The notes under the pieces are model-generated. The model was given only the letters and a program-made list of their open reading frames with translations, did no database searches and was not told the DNA's origin. From Anodontia alba (taxonomy: Eukaryota > Mollusca > Bivalvia > Lucinida > Lucinidae), in assembly GCA_964016985.1 (NCBI GenBank), contig OZ024830.1, positions 66,296,690 to 66,360,689 on the forward strand: a DNA stretch of 64,000 nucleotides. Direction: 5' to 3'. The first letter of the stretch is position 1. Every line of letters begins with the position of its first letter. The position numbers were made by a program, and so were the translations under genes. Shown in pieces: positions 33,120-45,063 of the stretch.

Positions 33120-33620
33120 TCACTACTTTCTGGATTAATTCAGCAGATGACAAACCGATATGTTCTTATTTTTCCAGAAAACAGTAATGGAGACAATATT
33201 CAGTACTGTCAAAACCCTTTTTTCTGAAAAAAAAAGAAGAAAAGAAACATATTTCAAAATGTCGTCTGCTGAATTTATATTCCACAAAGTGTACTTTGAC
33301 AATTTGACAAGCCGTGTAGACTAAGATCGGAAGTCACAGGTCACGGCGTCTGATAAGGGTCCGTATTCTTTTTTTCTGTTTTTGTTTGCGCTGAATTGCA
33401 TAGAAACTAAAAACTCTCCCACACAAATTAAATAGATTTGTCCAAGCTTAACCATGGGTAATTTACCAGTCGACAATTTGTTATTTTCTTATTTTTCCTA
33501 GAAAGGGGATTTGAAGTTTCATGCAAATTGTCTCTTGTTGAAGAAAATTTGAATGTAACGTCAACACCTGTTTTCTGCGAAAAAAAATTCAGAATGTCGT
33601 CTGCTAATAAATAAACGTAT
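33120..33620. repeat. Palindromic GTCTGCTGAATT repeats in the foldback spacer
   Basis: 33125-33280 has AATTCAGCAGATGACA inverted against TGTCGTCTGCTGAATTT, with TTTCCAGAAAACAG and CCTTTTTTCTGAAAA inside. 33480-33610 is a second, more decayed copy. Both belong with the palindrome at 11516-11692. Confidence 0.55.
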
Positions 33621-34122
33621 ATAACCCCGACCGCCTTAGAAAAATAAGTCTTTTTGACTTTTATCGGCATTCATGTGAAATCTTCTGCCAAGCAGAAGAA
33701 TTCGCATGCAATGTCAAGATTATTTTGCTATGAAAATCTAAACCAAATGAAAGTCGTCTGCTACAAATCCAGCAGGTGACATTTTGAAATATTTTTCCAG
33801 ACAACGGTTTTGACATTTCATGCTTTATATCTTGACAGTTCATGCTTGATATTGTCCAGTAGAAAAAAAAATATATATATATATAAAATATATGAAGAAT
33901 ATGAAAAATGCTCTGCTGTGTTTCGTATTTCTATGTACCCGTCACAAGCTAAACTATCTATGAAAATTATAGAAACGTAAATAAAATCGTAGTTATTCCA
34001 AAATATTCTTCCAAACTTGGACATAGTATCTGTTTGTATATTAATAACCAGTATACATCTATTTCTAAACTTACACAAATCATGGTAAACTTGATAATGT
34101 AGTTGGATTTCGGTAATAAATA

Positions 34123-35440
34123 CGAGGGATGTTCGAAATGAATTGCTTATTTCTGTCTGGAAACTTCAAATTTCAAGTTAGCCCAAAAGTACTCATTTCA
34201 TGCCCCCCGTGGCTAGAAATGCCGATGTATCCACTTCTTGAAGGCGTCACGGTACGCTGATTTGGGCACAGTAATAAGGTACTGATGAATGGCAGATCCA
34301 AGTGCCTGTCGGGACTGGTATTTCCGCCCAGCAAGGAATGCTTTCCATTTCGGAAACAAAAAGAAATCACATGGGGCAAAGTCTGGGGAATACCGGGGGT
34401 GAGGCAAAACAGTTACTTTTTCTTTCTCCAAAAACGCCGTAACTATTGCGGAGGTATGAGCTGGGGCATTGTCATGTAGAAGACGGACATGTTTAAAACC
34501 AGTGGCAGGGCGTCGATTCTGATAATACTTTTTCAGTTTCTTCAGTATTACGTCTTTGTAGTACTTTCCGGTGATGCTCTTGCCCTTTTTCACTGGCACT
34601 TTTATTGCGCCTCCTTCACCAGAGAAGAAGATTGTATACAAAACCTTCTTTGTACTCAAAGAACGTTTGGCAATTATTGGGTGTTTGCTGTGTTTAGTGG
34701 CCCGTATCTTATTGCTAACCTTTCTGACGGGCTCAAAATAATGGACCCAGGTTTCATCACCTGTGACGACATTGGCAAACTGCTTTTTGTCATATTTTGG
34801 AAACATTTGAAGCAGCTTTTTGGCCACTTTAACCCGTTGCCTCTTTTGCTCGTCAGTCAACAGATGTGACACCCATCTAGCAGAAATCTTTCTGACTTTC
34901 AAATGCTTCTTCAAAATAAGGTGAACCGTTGATAGTGATATGCCTACCTTTCGTGCAATATCACGAACTGTAAATCTGGCATCTCCTTCAATGATTTCCT
35001 TTATTTTGGAAACGATTTCTTCACGAGATGCAGATTTTGGCCTACCTGATTTCGGTGCATTTTTGATGGACTCTACACCAGACTCAAATTTCTTTTTCCA
35101 CCGCCGAACTGTGTCATAAGACACACAAGAAGGTCTAAAAGCAGTAGAAATTTCAGTCATCAGCTTCTTCAAAGAACAACAAAGTTTTGAGCGAGCTTTG
35201 ATGTAAGCCCGTATTTCATCTTTTTTGTCGACGCTTCTACCAACCATTTTTACTGCAGTGGTCAATGACTGCGTGTATTCAAATGGCAAATTTTATGTCT
35301 TACACTTAGTCTAACATGTACATTTATACACCATTGTGTAGATATTGACTAGCCCTATACAGGCATGTGTTGGTTTTTATCGTGCCCCGCGTGGATATCG
35401 AGCTACAGGACAATAAGCAATTCATTTCGAACATCCCTCG
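34123..35440 (-). mobile_element. Apparently intact mariner transposon
   Basis: The 28-bp termini at 34123-34150 and 35413-35440 are perfect inverse complements, beginning CGAGGGATGTTCGAAATGAA. TA dinucleotides (34121-34122 and 35441-35442) flank them. Host sequence GGATTTCGGTAA on the left continues as TTAGATTTCGG on the right, within the foldback arm. The 1.32-kb length, perfect TIRs and one uninterrupted transposase gene describe a recent copy, possibly still competent. Confidence 0.93.
34213..35247 (-). CDS. Mariner transposase, DD34D, complete (344 aa)
   Basis: It cuts and pastes its own transposon at TA sites in the nucleus. The start chosen is ATG at 35247 (MVGRSVDKKDEIRAYIKARS), giving 344 residues, the usual mariner length; an upstream TTG frame extension is ignored. 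Residues 10-60 and 78-120 form two helix-turn-helix units (CVSYDTVRRWKKKF; ARKVGISLSTVHLILKK) joined by a SGRPKSASRE linker. WVSHLL (125-130) corresponds to the family WVPHEL motif. The catalytic Asp residues are D164 in TGDETWVHYF, D259 in LHDNAPAH and D294 in APCDFFLFPK; 34 residues separate the last two, the mariner signature. PRYSPDFAP is the conserved YSPDLAP block. No stop or frameshift is present, unlike every other transposase in this window. Confidence 0.95.
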   Translation of the reverse strand: MVGRSVDKKDEIRAYIKARSKLCCSLKKLMTEISTAFRPSCVSYDTVRRWKKKFESGVESIKNAPKSGRPKSASREEIVSKIKEIIEGDARFTVRDIARKVGISLSTVHLILKKHLKVRKISARWVSHLLTDEQKRQRVKVAKKLLQMFPKYDKKQFANVVTGDETWVHYFEPVRKVSNKIRATKHSKHPIIAKRSLSTKKVLYTIFFSGEGGAIKVPVKKGKSITGKYYKDVILKKLKKYYQNRRPATGFKHVRLLHDNAPAHTSAIVTAFLEKEKVTVLPHPRYSPDFAPCDFFLFPKWKAFLAGRKYQSRQALGSAIHQYLITVPKSAYRDAFKKWIHRHF

Positions 35441-35777
35441 TATTAGATTTCGGAAGATTCCGGTAAATATTGGATTTCGGTAATCCCAAAAAACCCATAA
35501 AAGTCGCTGTGAATACCCTCGGTGAATTTTCAACAGTATAAACAAAGGTATTCCGATATCGGTTCTATTTATAGATAATAGAAAATAAATGGCAGCTCTG
35601 GGCACTAATGCAAGAAATATCGCGATAATACTGTAAACTTTCGAGATAATATTTCCAGGAAACTTTAGACTATTAAGATAATCTTTTCAGGAAACTTCGA
35701 AATATCTAGATAATTATTGAAAGTATCGTGATAGCTACCTAGCTATCTCGTGGCAGAAATATGCCACCATAAGTTTG

Positions 35778-37335
35778 TAAGTTATGGGAAGCAGACTTAA
35801 GTCTCGCTAGTGTAATAAAATTGAGCTATATTTCTGTTTGTAATCGTGATACTTATGCGTATGTAAGTTCAGCAAGTATAAGAAATGTTTGCATGTCAAT
35901 CTTTATGGTACAGATAATCCAGAATGTGCATTTGGAAATGGCAATGTGGAAACTCGGCAAACTCCGTAAATGCGATCGAAAATTACTCGGCAAACTCCGT
36001 AAAAACGGCCGAAAATGGCTGGACAAATTGGCAAATTTCAATTCCTCGAGCCCTGGCTGAAAAATCGATAAGAGAGGGAAATGCCGGAGACGAAATGGCA
36101 AACTATTTGCGATTACTATTTATATCTTTCCTGTTAAATATCTCGAAACCGCATAAAATTGTAGCTACATTTGAAACTGCAAATCACAGAAACTGCAAAT
36201 ACGTTTACCATCCAATATAAATTCTGCAAAAAAACCTCTTTTCTTTTCAAAACTACCAATTTTCGGCCATTTTACTTATTTGGTTTAAACATATTTTATT
36301 GTAACATAACTATCATTACAACATGATGCAAGTCATTATACAAATTGGGATTAGAACGAAAGCACAAGTACTTATATAGTTCCACTCCCACAAACAATCT
36401 ACATGTATACATAATGGCGAATTTCGAGTAAGATACGTTAGAGCAAGTAACATTATGTAGTGATAATTAACAATAAGTGTTGTTTTACATGTTTGGGTGA
36501 TAAAAATGATGAAAATGCTTATTTATATGATATTTAAAACGTAAACATTTTGAGATAAAGGTTTTCTTTTGAAACTTCAAAACATCGAGTGGAACTTCAT
36601 AGCATTACAAGCAGTTCATAACTGAATTTGTAGTACTACATTTTTAAAGGAATTTGAAACCTTTTTGTTGGACATGTTTTCAAAAATCCGTCCTTTAAAA
36701 CAGCGAAGTCCGGGCGGGCGTCGTCCGGCAGGTTTACTGTTTGGTTTACCGTTCTGACAAATCCGTTCATAATGCCGTTAGGCGTTTATGTTGTAAAGGT
36801 CTTATATAAATTACGATTTTTTTTCATGAATGTTTAATAGAATCTATCATTTCAGTGCCTTTGGCTCTCTAGTGGTAATATTTCGTGTTCCATCGAGTAC
36901 AATGGTTCTGTTATGAACACGGGTGATGTTATGCAATGGGCTACGGACTACCTTTTTGGGACGGTTGCCGAACCGCCACATTTAACAAACCACATTTCGA
37001 TAATCCGTTTTTCTGTTACTACCAGCTTAATAACTGCCTGATAAATATGTCCGTACTAACGCTGATAGCACTAAATTCTACATTCAAACATATTGATTAG
37101 CCGTATGCACTCTGGTGCTTATAAACAAACATATCAATCTATACAATATATTCGCGCTCGTACTAGTCTCTTCTTTAATTCCTTTTCGCTTCCACTATAA
37201 GAGCTTGGAATAGCCTGCTTCAAGGTAAAAAAGATGCAAAGAACACTGTCAGAGCATCTACTTTGATGATAGGATACTCAACGGAAATGATCCTCAATAC
37301 CGATATCTGATTTTCTCCCTGATATATTAAAGCAA
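35778..37335. other. No gene seen
   Basis: AT-rich DNA. A short direct repeat, ACTCGGCAAACTCCGTAAA, occurs at about 35951 and 35988. Nothing else is recognised. Confidence 0.5.
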
Positions 37336-40110
37336 ATGAATGGAATAAATAGTCCATTAGATGTAACTTTTATAAAAATAGATGGGAAAGAACAAGAATT
37401 TTTTTTTAAAACTAAGGCGAAAGCGATAGCCAATGAACTTGATATAGGTAATGGTATAAGCGATAGTTATAACGAACTTCTTAATAGAATAAGCGAATGT
37501 GTATCTAAAGGCAGCGGATGGATCATTAAAACCGTTGATAAGCACAAACTCGGTTCTTCATATCTATCTACCACTGCCCGATGAATTAAAAAAGAAAGAA
37601 GCAATAATCAATATCAACGATGATAACGGTAACGAATGTTTTAGATGGTGCCATTTGGCATATCTATATCCTGATAAAGAACATTCATACAGTATTTCAA
37701 AATATAGAGAGCATATAGATAAGGTGAACTACAATAGATTATAATTTTCGTGCAAAATGAAAGGACAAACAAAAGAGCGAAACAATCAATGATATAAGAT
37801 TCAATGTATTTTGTGTTTGTATAGAAACGTCTGAAATTTTTACATGCTACAATTCTAAGAAAAAAATGTGATAAAACTTGTAATCAACTCTTGATTGAAG
37901 AAAATGGTAAGAGTCACTACGTTTGGATAAAACTATCTTATAGATTATTGTCGCCAATAACAAATCACAATGACACAAAGCTCTTTTGTTATTACTGTTT
38001 GCAGTTTTGTTTTTTCATCAGCAAAGGTACTGAGTGGACATAAAGGGGTTTGTCTCAAGCTCAACGGGCCGCAAAAGGTGAAACTGCGAAAAACTACGTC
38101 TTTGTCCGTTACTAATTTTTATAAGCAGTTGTCAGCTCCATTCGCTATTTATGCTGATTTTGAGTGTCTTTCTGATCCAATAAGAGAGAAGCATGGAAAT
38201 AATACTGAAGCATATCAAGAACATAGGCTTGCAGGTATGCATACAAGGTGGTTTGCGCATATGATGATAAATATAGTAAACCAACAAAAATATACGGAAG
38301 GCCTGATGCTGTATATAAATCAACTGAAAATGTTTTAGAGGAAGAAAGAAATCACAATAAAATAATCAAAAATGGATTCAATAAAGAAATGATAGTAATT
38401 AAAGAAGAGGAAAAAGATTTTTAAAAACTCTTCATCTTGTCATATATGCAATAAAAAGTACACAAAATAGGACGTTCCTGTTAGAGATCTATGTCATGTG
38501 ACTGGGAAGTACAGAGGATCTGCTCATAATGCATGCAGTAGATCATTTAGATTAACATATAAGATCCTTGCTACATTTCATAATTTGAGAGGATATAATA
38601 GTCACCTTATTATGCAGGAGATTGGAAAATTCAATAAAAATATTAATGCCATTCCAAATAATATGGAAAAATACATGGCCTTTATGACTAGTGATTTAGT
38701 TTTCATACTCCTTTAAATTTAAGAGCAGTAGTTTGTCTAATCTTGCTAAAAGAGAGCTTCACTCATACCAAGAATGAATTCAGTTCTGTTGCCCCCGATA
38801 ACAAAAAAGGAGTCTATTCCTATGATTACATAGATGTATTTTTTATCGATTCGAAAGAAGAGCTACGACCGAAAAATGAATTAACCGGTGAAAATATTTA
38901 TGAAATTATTTATGACATGATTATGAACATGTGTGGCAAACTTTTAAATGCAAAACGATGGGAGATTACAGTGGTCTTTATTTGAAAATTGATGTTTTAA
39001 TACTTGCCGGTGTCTTTCTACAATTTAGAAAGACAAGCATGCAGTCTCAAAACTTAGATCCAGCACATTATTTAGCCTTCCAAAATTCTCTTGGGATGTT
39101 AAAGATGAGTGGAAAAAAAGCATGCGCGAGAGTTCTTATTTCATGTATTTAGATGCTAAAATCTATATGACTGGGTAATGAGCAAATCACTACCAACCGG
39201 CAGATTTAAATGGTTAAAAATGATAAATGGAACTATATATGTAAAAAGAAAAGAAGGTGTCGGCTATTTCATCGATTTAGAATATTTTAAACAGTTACAT
39301 GATCGCATAATGATATCCTCTTGCCTCGGAAAAAAAAAGTTGTTCAAGATGAATAGCTATTATCTTATTGCAAAAATCTAAAAGAGGTTTAATCTGGCAA
39401 GTGACAAAACAACAAAATGGTTCCAAATCTCTTAAATAAAAATAAATATGTATTGCATATTAGAAATCTTGAATTATATTTAGAACTTGGCTTAAAACTT
39501 ACTAAAATCCATAAAGTACTTCAATTTGAATCTTCTTGGTTAGCAAAAAGTATTGGCTCTAATACGACTATGAGATCAAAAGCCAAAATGATTTTGAAAA
39601 AATATTTTCATAAGTTGAGTGACGACGCCATCTTTGGAAAACATGGAAAATTTGAGAATAAATATTAAACTCTCTAGCAATGAGGATACCTTTACAATGC
39701 ATGCACCTAAAGCCAATGTCTTAACTGGTAAAATGTTTAATGAAAACTTATTCGTAATTAATCGAATAAAAGAACATTTAGTTTTAAATAGGCCTATTTA
39801 TGTTGGAATGACTACACTTGAATTGTCAAAACTCTTTATGTAAGATTCCCATTACACTATACATGTTATAAAAGTATGATAAAATAAATATACAATTAAT
39901 GTTTACAGACACTGATAGTTTGTTTTATGAAATTAAAACTGCAGATATCTACAAAGATTTATATGAGAAAGCTCAAAAATATTTTGATACTTGTGATTAT
40001 CTAAAAAAAAAAAGCAAATCTTATTCTGAAGAAAATAAAAAAAAAATGTAACTGGAAAAATGAAAGATGAGGTCGCTGGTGTACCAATCAAAGAGTTTTT
40101 GGCCTAAGAA
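37336..40110 (+). pseudogene. Family B DNA polymerase of Polinton/Maverick type, heavily decayed
   Basis: Consecutive fragments in all three plus frames follow the order of a protein-primed type B polymerase. An N-terminal region has NECFRWCHLAYLYPD (about 37625-37670). Exo I is YADFE (38150-38164). A Cys/His segment CHICNKKY (38438-38461) with RDLCHVTGKYRGSAH (about 38488) resembles the endonuclease-VII-like zinc insert known in these polymerases. Exo II is FHNLRGYNSH, where the usual Asp is Asn (38597-38599). Exo III is about LKIDVLILAGVF. Motif A is degraded at 39141, motif B is around 39612-39640, and motif C DTDS is at 39908-39919. Frameshifts and stops occur every 150-250 bp. No integrase, packaging ATPase, protease or capsid gene is seen nearby. 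It is a fossil; the Polinton/adintovirus label is inferred from polymerase type alone. Confidence 0.75.
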
Positions 40111-41793
<1,683 letters not shown>

Positions 41794-41946
41794 TTGTTTC
41801 AGTTAGAAAACAGAAGAAGGCTTATACCGGGTTTTCAACGAAATAAATTTCTGATAAAATCGTACGGCTGGGATTTCGAATTAACTCGGTTTTCATCCTC
41901 GACCCCAGTGGCAATATTGATTTCAGTGTAGAAATATGCTTTTTAC

Positions 41947-42152
41947 AATCGACCGGTAATAGAGCGTTTACGTTAATTGCGCTATTACCAGTCGACTGGT
42001 AATATCGTGGCTATTACCAATCGACTAGTATGAATTTAGCTTTTTAACGGATAATGGCTAATACCAATCGACTGGCAATAGCCTTTTAAATGGAAAATGG
42101 ATATTACCAGTCGACTGGTAATAGCCATTTTTACGTAGAATGGCTATTGCCA
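41947..42152. repeat. Cluster of ATTACCAGTCGACTGGTAAT palindromes
   Basis: Five or six copies or half-copies of TACCAGTCGACTGGTA (perfect at about 41986-42001 and 42104-42119; variants TACCAATCGACTAGTA and TACCAATCGACTGGCA) alternate with TAATGGCTAT-type spacers. The whole cluster is roughly symmetrical, with AATAGCCATTTTTACG on the right. No coding potential. Confidence 0.7.
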
Positions 42153-43199
42153 GTTTATCCGAAAAAAAAAAATCCCTATCTAAATCTACCTATTTTTGTC
42201 TAACATGTTACCCTAAACACACATTTTCTTTTGGTCTTTGAGCTTGCGAACATGTGACTGGTATCCTATCCCCCCACCCCCAGAGCCAGAAATACGTGTT
42301 TTTCATTCCAAATCTAATTCGTGTCGCGCCGACGGCATGACTTTTCTATGTACACGTCTTCTGTAAAACTGAAACAAAATGTTTTCTGATAACATACTTC
42401 AGTAGGTGGATTTCTGTATTTTAATAAATACGACATCAGCGGATATTTGGGATGTTTTTGGTTGGAATGGAGCCAAGGGCCTTTTGCTTTCTCAATAAAC
42501 CCAGGTCGGATGGCATATAACGCACCGTCGTATTCTCTCAGATAGATGTTCGTCAGCTTAGTGACCCAAAGGACTGCAACATACAAACTGCTCTAAACTA
42601 GGACTTATTCTTATTGTGTAGATATAGAAATATCTTGCTATATTTTCGATATCAATCGATCATGCTGGTACTCGAAGCGCCAACCCTGAAAAAATAAGTT
42701 ACCCACCCCCTCATTATTTTCATTGAAAGTGTTTTCATATTTTCCTTTGCAATAAGATTTAGCAGCATTTCTTTTAACAAGAGCACCAAGACAATAAAAG
42801 TCAAAAGAGGATTGCCTTTGGACCCTGTATCGCTCACTGATTACCAGATAAATTGGAATTTCGGTTCAGGAGAAGTGCAAAACAGTTTTCCAAGATAGCG
42901 ATCATGGCGCCATCTTGGATTTCTGATCGGAAGGATTTTAGCTCTTTTTTATTTACAAGTCATCCTGATGCTTCCTATCAAATTTGGATTAAGTTGGCCT
43001 TTCGGTTCAGAAGAAGAAGCGAAAAATAGATTTTAAGATGGCAGCCATGGCGGCCATCTTGGATTTCCGAATAGAATGATTTTAGCTATTTTGATCTACT
43101 ACTTACCCCGATGCCTCCTATCGTTTTAAGACAACCAGCCTTTTGTTTAGAATCAGAATTTGTACTGGTCTAATGACATTTATTCACCAGGCCCTATGA

Positions 43200-43566
43200 T
43201 ATGAGAAGTTAGTCCCTAACTCTCACCAGAGATGTAAACCTAGCCACACTATCCTCTGCACCTTCAACAGAGGTAATAATCGTCTGGAAGGGCAATTTAA
43301 TCTCTGATTGTTTGAGGGAAGAATGAGCCGTTGTGAATGTCAGTTCTTGCAGCGGTGGTCTAAAAACCCAATGACTGATGATTTCTGCTGCGCCTAACTG
43401 GGGGAATACGATAATCTGTTGGAATACTGGACCTTTGTACAAAAAATCAGTCTACTGTCTCTCCTTCTTTTCTTGAGAGACGCCCATTTTAGTGATTCCA
43501 GTACTACAGTCATACTCCCAGTTTTAAAACAGTAGTTGCTAGTAACAAACTTTGCAGCCCTATTCT

Positions 43567-43600
<34 letters not shown>

Positions 43601-44042
43601 CGATTTCTTATTGAAGAACCACGCATTGGGGATCCCAAACACAGCTGTCATATTCCAAAATGGGGCCTGAGGATAAAGATTTTGTCTCAGGAAACCAAGA
43701 GTTCCATTTTCCTTAGTACACATGTTGCTGATATGTGTATTCCATCTCAAGTCATTCGTGATTGTTACTTCTAGGTATTTAATGGAATATGCATTTTCGA
43801 GGACCCTACCCTCTAAAGTGTAAGCAGCCTCAATCTTATTTGTTCTTTCCCTAGTTATCTGCATTATTTTGCATTTGACTGGCCGAAATCTCGTACCCCA
43901 TTTTCTGGCCATCCTTATGTATCTATATCCTTCTGAAGTTTCAATGTGTCGTCTGTGCCTCTGATTTCACGATAGCAAACACAGTCATCTGCGAGGTCTT
44001 ATTTCTGAGTGTGTCTGTGGACATATCATTTATGTAAACTTG
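43200..44042 (-). pseudogene. CR1/Jockey-like LINE reverse transcriptase, 3' fragment
   Basis: The minus strand begins with VYIND, shifts frame, then gives LADDCVCYREI (the FADD-type catalytic box) and, downstream, RKWGTRFRPVKCKIMQI, RVLENAYSIKYLEVTIT, DLRWNTHISNMCTKENG, NRAAKFVTSNYCFKTGSM and LKWASLKKRRRDSRL. These are the thumb and post-RT blocks of CR1/Jockey-type elements, where KYLGVTI and WNTHI are usual. The frame runs through a 33-bp poly-T (43569-43601) that replaces a few codons with a lysine run. The C-terminal end follows near 43209-43442. The 5' two thirds, including the endonuclease, are absent, as for a 5'-truncated copy. Confidence 0.8.
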
Positions 44043-44299
44043 GATTCTGATAGAATCAAATTTTCGCTATTTTTGATCTACAAGTCACCGCAATGCTTCC
44101 TATTAAGTTTCAAGTCAATTGGCCTTTTGGTTCAGAAGAAGAAGCGAAAAATAGATTTTTAAGATGGCAGCCATCTTGGATTTCCGATCGGAACGATTTA
44201 AGCTTTTTTTTTTTTTTTTTTTTTTTGTACCAAGTCACCCCGATGCTTCCTATCAAGTTTTAAGTCAATTGGCGTTTCGATTCAGGAGAAGAAGCAAAA

Positions 44300-44580
44300 C
44301 ATCACGAAAACATGCCTATATAATTTTGACCCCCTTAAACCCCATTTTTGTATAGTAAAACTGGGGTTTACAGGGGTATACATTATTTTTCTTATTTCCG
44401 CTCAAAAACATAGATTGTGGTTCTCGTAAGAACCGCCTTGGCGAGGCGGTTCTAACGAATACACAAAATCTATGTCTTGAGCAGATATACGAAAAAGTAT
44501 CAGAGTATTTTTTATCTGAAAACGTTCGGTTTTTGGAGGTGAAATTTTCTATATATTTGAATAGGCTTGTTTTCGTAATG
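44300..44580. repeat. MITE, inverted copy of 2462-2740
   Basis: It carries ACGAAAACATGCCTATAT at the left and GGCTTGTTTTCGTAATG at the right, with the hairpin GAACCGCCTTGGCGAGGCGGTTC in the middle. It is colinear with the reverse complement of 2462-2740. The 136-bp array continues on both sides, so this is an insertion. Confidence 0.65.
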
Positions 44581-44815
44581 AATAGATTTTCAAGATGGCC
44601 TTCTTGGATTTCTGATCGGAAAAAGTTTAGACTTTTTTATCTTAAAGTCGCCCTTATACTTCCTACCAAGTTTCAAGTTAATTGGCTATTTGATTCAGGA
44701 GAAGAGCGAAAAAAGGGTTTTCAGGCTGGCCGTCATGGCGCCTATCTTAGATTTCCGATTGGAATGATTTTCGCTATTTTTGATGTACAAAAAAAAAAAA
44801 GTAAGAGAAAAGTTC

Positions 44816-45063
44816 AGGGAGTGCCACAATCACAAACCGCAGCCCTTCCCATACACCAAGAGAAGAGGAAGCCGACAAATCCAAACAAGCACAAATCGAA
44901 CAAACGTACGAAAAGCACTAAGGTTAGCTCTCTCTTCCCCAAGCGAGATAATCGCAATGCTAAAAGGACTGAAAAAGGCAAGAAAAAAAGGTAAGACATA
45001 AAACAAATCGCCTCGTAGAATAAACAACAAAGCAACAAAGAGTAAGACTAACACCGGAACCAC
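44816..45063 (+). repeat. Dispersed repeat beginning GTTCAGGGAGTGCC, copy 2
   Basis: Matches 10680-10960 across its length (CGCAGCCCTTCCCATACACC, AAGCGAGATAATCGCAATGC, GTAAGACTAACACCGG). It interrupts a 136-bp unit. The plus-strand frame is open for about 60 codons here but not in the other copies. Confidence 0.65.

Larger units (their letters stand above)
32327..35771. mobile_element. Foldback (long inverted repeat) element with 6-bp target duplication, hosting a mariner
   Basis: The ends TATGGTGGCATATTTCTGCC and its exact inverse complement (35751-35771) are flanked by the direct repeat AGTTTG at 32321-32326 and 35772-35777. Inverted similarity runs well beyond the tips: GATAGCTATCGCGATAATAT with its counterpart near 35725, ATTTACCGGAATC with GATTCCGGTAAAT, and 32700-33010 with 33815-34100 (GTTTAGCTCTGTGACGGG against CCCGTCACAAGCTAAACT). 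The arms are each about 650-690 bp around a spacer with TCTGCTGAAT palindromes. The right arm is split by the mariner at 34123-35440; without it the element is about 2.1 kb. No transposase of its own is visible, so the superfamily is open. Confidence 0.85.

Noticed and set aside
43394..43912. A 172-aa host gene
   Set aside because: It is the thumb/post-RT part of a CR1/Jockey-like LINE with a poly-T insertion.
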